Positions 62,717-64,000 of a stretch of 64,000 bases of DNA are shown in pieces. Source of the DNA: Serinus canaria (Eukaryota > Chordata > Aves > Passeriformes > Fringillidae); contig NC_066322.1 of assembly GCF_022539315.1 (NCBI RefSeq), forward strand, positions 16,440,765 through 16,504,764. The letters run 5' to 3'. Position 1 is the first letter of the stretch; every line of letters starts with the position of its first letter. A program made the position numbers and the translations under genes. The notes under the pieces were generated by a model. That model was not told the origin of the DNA. It did not search any database and worked only from the letters and a program-made list of their open reading frames with translations.

Positions 62717-64000
62717 CCCTGCAATGGCATTTTCTACAAACATACTTTAAAGAAGGTCATGCTGTAACTTCCTCTTGCAACATTCAAAATGCAAGTGATC
62801 AGAAGCTGATCCTTTTAACTCGCTGATAAAAAAAATCATCTTCCTAATTAAATAATTCCATGTTCTGTGGGCTACCTAGTCTGTCTACAGTGGATAAATT
62901 TGAAGGATGACATAGAAAAAAATTATGACAAGATATCAGAGTCTTCTTTACAGCTGCTGCTCATCCCTGACCAACAGAAAAGTACAGTCTAATAAGTTGA
63001 TCACACCAGTGTCTTTTAAAGATTCTTATGCAAGTGTGGTAGCAAACCACCGTGAAACATGCAGGAGTCATACACCACACCATTAAAATAAATTTTAATT
63101 TCTAGCAAAATAATCTAATTTAGAGAACAAATGATAGACAGTGAAAGCTTACCTATCTAATGGACAAAAAAGGCCTTCAAAGTTTTATCTGTCAGATTAT
63201 GATTTTTAAGCTACCCAATGTTTTTAATACTGTGAAATGAGACTGATCTTTCTCATCAACACATACATTTTTATACAAGTACAAAGTATTACCATGATCT
63301 TCCAAATTGTTTCACCTTCCAGTGACATTTCATGTGAGATCTTAATGCAAATAATTCCCACCTTCTGATGAGCATTCATTAATCAAAGGCAAATCTGAAT
63401 GTGAGGAACTTAAATTTGGTAGTAACATTCTTTAACAGTAGTTTTTCATTAGGGGAGCTTGACACCACCACCCCTCAGCTTCCTTTTCTCCAAACTAAAT
63501 CAAGCCCAGAATACTTGGCCACTCCTCACAGGACTTTCTTTTCAGCCCTTTCACCAGCTTTATTACCTCTGGACACATTCAAGGACCTTCATATCCTTCT
63601 GAAATAGGTGAGACCAGGACTGCCAACAGTAGTCAAGAAGCAGCCATACTATCAGTTACTACACAGATGCACTGACATAAGAAAAATTAAATTGCTTTCA
63701 TGCAGTTTAATTTCATTTAATGCTTCTTATTGTGGCATTTACTTTAGTAGGAACTGGACATTTAACTCTGCATTGCTTGCATACTGTGCTTGAATAGTTT
63801 TGGACTACTGTGCTTGAGCAGCTCTGTACTTCTGAGGAAAGCACTCAAATCAACTGTATGGGTTCAAAACTGAATTACAATTTAGAAGTCTTTAAGGTAT
63901 AAATGTCACACCTTAAGTAATTAATAATCTCCACGTTAAATTCTTTAAATCTAGAGTTATTCACATAGGATGTGGGTTGCTGGCTCAGTTTTTTGGTGGT
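43839..64000 (-). CDS. EVI5: EVI5, C-terminal part (last two coding exons; gene continues beyond the window)
   Basis: Two exons, 61,276-61,181 and 44,144-43,839, join in frame (phase 0) to encode the last 133 residues. They match the EVI5 C-terminus: a coiled-coil segment (KSDSNQYIRELKDQIAELHHE), then CLKGQRNF, FDGIHIVNH, GDDESFHSSDEDFI and a final ESYSTTV. EVI5 is a TBC-domain protein with a long coiled-coil tail, reported as a Rab11-linked GAP and a regulator of mitotic entry and cytokinesis. The TBC domain and most of the coiled coil lie outside the window, at higher coordinates. The intron between the two exons is about 17.0 kb. The paralogue EVI5L is less likely because of the adjacent GFI1. 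Confidence 0.93.
46965..47760 (-). mobile_element. ancient CR1-like LINE fragment
   Basis: Read on the plus strand, the segment follows in order several landmarks of the antisense strand of old amniote CR1-like elements: AATGGTCCACCAGCCTAATA, GTGTCTCCAACAGTG, CCTGTGGCAGTAAATTCCA, TTTTAGCCTCTC and TATTAACACCCAATGTT, then a TATGGCTTAGATTTT block. The reverse-transcriptase sense is therefore the minus strand. It is heavily diverged and carries no intact frame. The borders are approximate. Confidence 0.7.
49735..50225 (+). mobile_element. CR1 LINE, 3' part (end of ORF2 and 3' UTR)
   Basis: The plus strand encodes a decayed end of CR1 ORF2 (LPLYSALVRLRFKCSFQTWA, then IQRRATSLVKGLEH and KPYEE). 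The typical tail follows: GGCTGCCCAGGAAGGTGGCAG, CCCTGGAGGTGTTTAAGA, and GGTGGTGTTAGGTCATAG. It is disabled by stops and small indels and lacks the terminal ATTCTATG repeats. Confidence 0.92.
57310..57415 (-). mobile_element. CR1 3'-end fragment
   Basis: ATAGAACCACAGAATTGTAA, then TTGGAAAAGGCCTCTAGAGA and GTCCAACCATTAACCTAACACTG-like text, match the reverse complement of an avian CR1 3' end. The element is therefore oriented on the minus strand. It is short and 5'-truncated. Confidence 0.88.
59391..59460 (-). mobile_element. CR1 3'-end fragment, diverged
   Basis: AAAATCATAGAATGACTAGT followed by AAAATCATCAAGTCAAACCA is the reverse complement of a CR1 3' terminus with mutations. Similarity fades after about 70 bp, so the right border is uncertain. 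Confidence 0.8.
59654..59703 (+). repeat. perfect 25-bp tandem duplication
   Basis: TGACTAGAATGAACTGAACC plus AGGAA occurs twice back to back (59,654-59,678 and 59,679-59,703) without mismatch, which indicates a recent slippage duplication. Confidence 0.95.
61181..61276 (-). CDS. EVI5: EVI5 penultimate coding exon (coiled-coil segment)
   Basis: This 96-nt, 32-codon exon is phase 0/0, with acceptor AAAACAG|AAAG and donor CATGAG|GTGAGT. It encodes KEEGKIQGQLNKSDSNQYIR followed by ELKDQIAELHHE. The Leu/Ile spacing of the last part suits a coiled coil. The sequence is nearly identical to what is known for mammalian EVI5, which supports strong constraint on this short exon. Confidence 0.93.
61277..63440 (-). 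other. EVI5: EVI5 intron upstream of the penultimate exon
   Basis: The next EVI5 exon was not found up to the window end, so this is part of a longer intron. It holds an A28 run at 62,685-62,712 and otherwise AT-rich DNA. Confidence 0.7.
62685..62712. repeat. A homopolymer (28 A)
   Basis: An uninterrupted A run in EVI5 intron sequence. No retrocopy body is recognisable on its 5' side. Confidence 0.9.
63450..63690 (-). mobile_element. CR1 LINE fragment (ORF2 region), antisense in plus strand
   Basis: CCCCTCAGCTTCCTTTTCTC, then ACTAAATCAAGCCCAGAATA, CCACTCCTCACAGGACTTTC, CCCTTTCACCAGCTTTATTA and GGACACATTCAAGGACCTTC follow the reverse complement of avian CR1 in order. The frame is broken, and both ends of the element are missing. 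Confidence 0.88.

Noticed and set aside
63128..63230. Possible EVI5 exon with donor ATAG|GTAAGC on the minus strand near 63,150
   Set aside because: The sequence before the donor has an in-frame stop in most readings and no similarity to EVI5 coiled-coil sequence.

Overview
The window is vertebrate nuclear DNA, most likely from a bird. The genes have long spliced introns with GT/AG borders. The interspersed repeats I can recognise are CR1-type LINE fragments, including avian-style 3' ends. The gene order GFI1-EVI5 matches the conserved vertebrate arrangement. I cannot name the species from the sequence alone.

Layout. Positions 1-24,270 hold no coding exon that I recognise. They are mostly AT-rich single-copy DNA, with a small isolated GC-rich patch (about 6.87-7.17 kb), a nested perfect inverted repeat (20,107-20,162) and a GC-rich minisatellite (23,231-23,512). 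RPAP2 is expected on this side by synteny, but I see no proof of it. Positions 24,298-35,214 (minus strand) hold a complete GFI1: six coding exons, 407 codons, an N-terminal SNAG repressor domain, six C2H2 zinc fingers, and a candidate poly(A) signal at 24,298-24,303. A large CpG-rich promoter region covers about 34.6-37.6 kb. It holds a candidate non-coding first exon and a GFI1-type binding motif, which fits the gene's known self-repression. A 77-bp tandem repeat follows at 39.47-39.74 kb.

Positions 42.4-64.0 kb (minus strand) hold the 3' end of EVI5. The last two coding exons (61,181-61,276 and 43,839-44,144) are separated by an intron of about 17 kb. They encode the end of the coiled-coil tail and an acidic C-terminus ending in ESYSTTV. 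The intron and flanks carry CR1 remnants, including an old, nearly 800-bp CR1-like fragment at about 46.97-47.76 kb.

The two genes are neighbours and are transcribed in the same direction (EVI5 upstream of GFI1). GFI1 is a nuclear transcriptional repressor of blood and inner-ear development. EVI5 is a TBC-domain Rab-GAP and cell-cycle protein. They are not a functional operon, but in mammals the interval is a known common retroviral integration locus. I found no undescribed biological system. The most unusual local structures are the nested hairpin at 20.1 kb and the two GC-rich tandem arrays.
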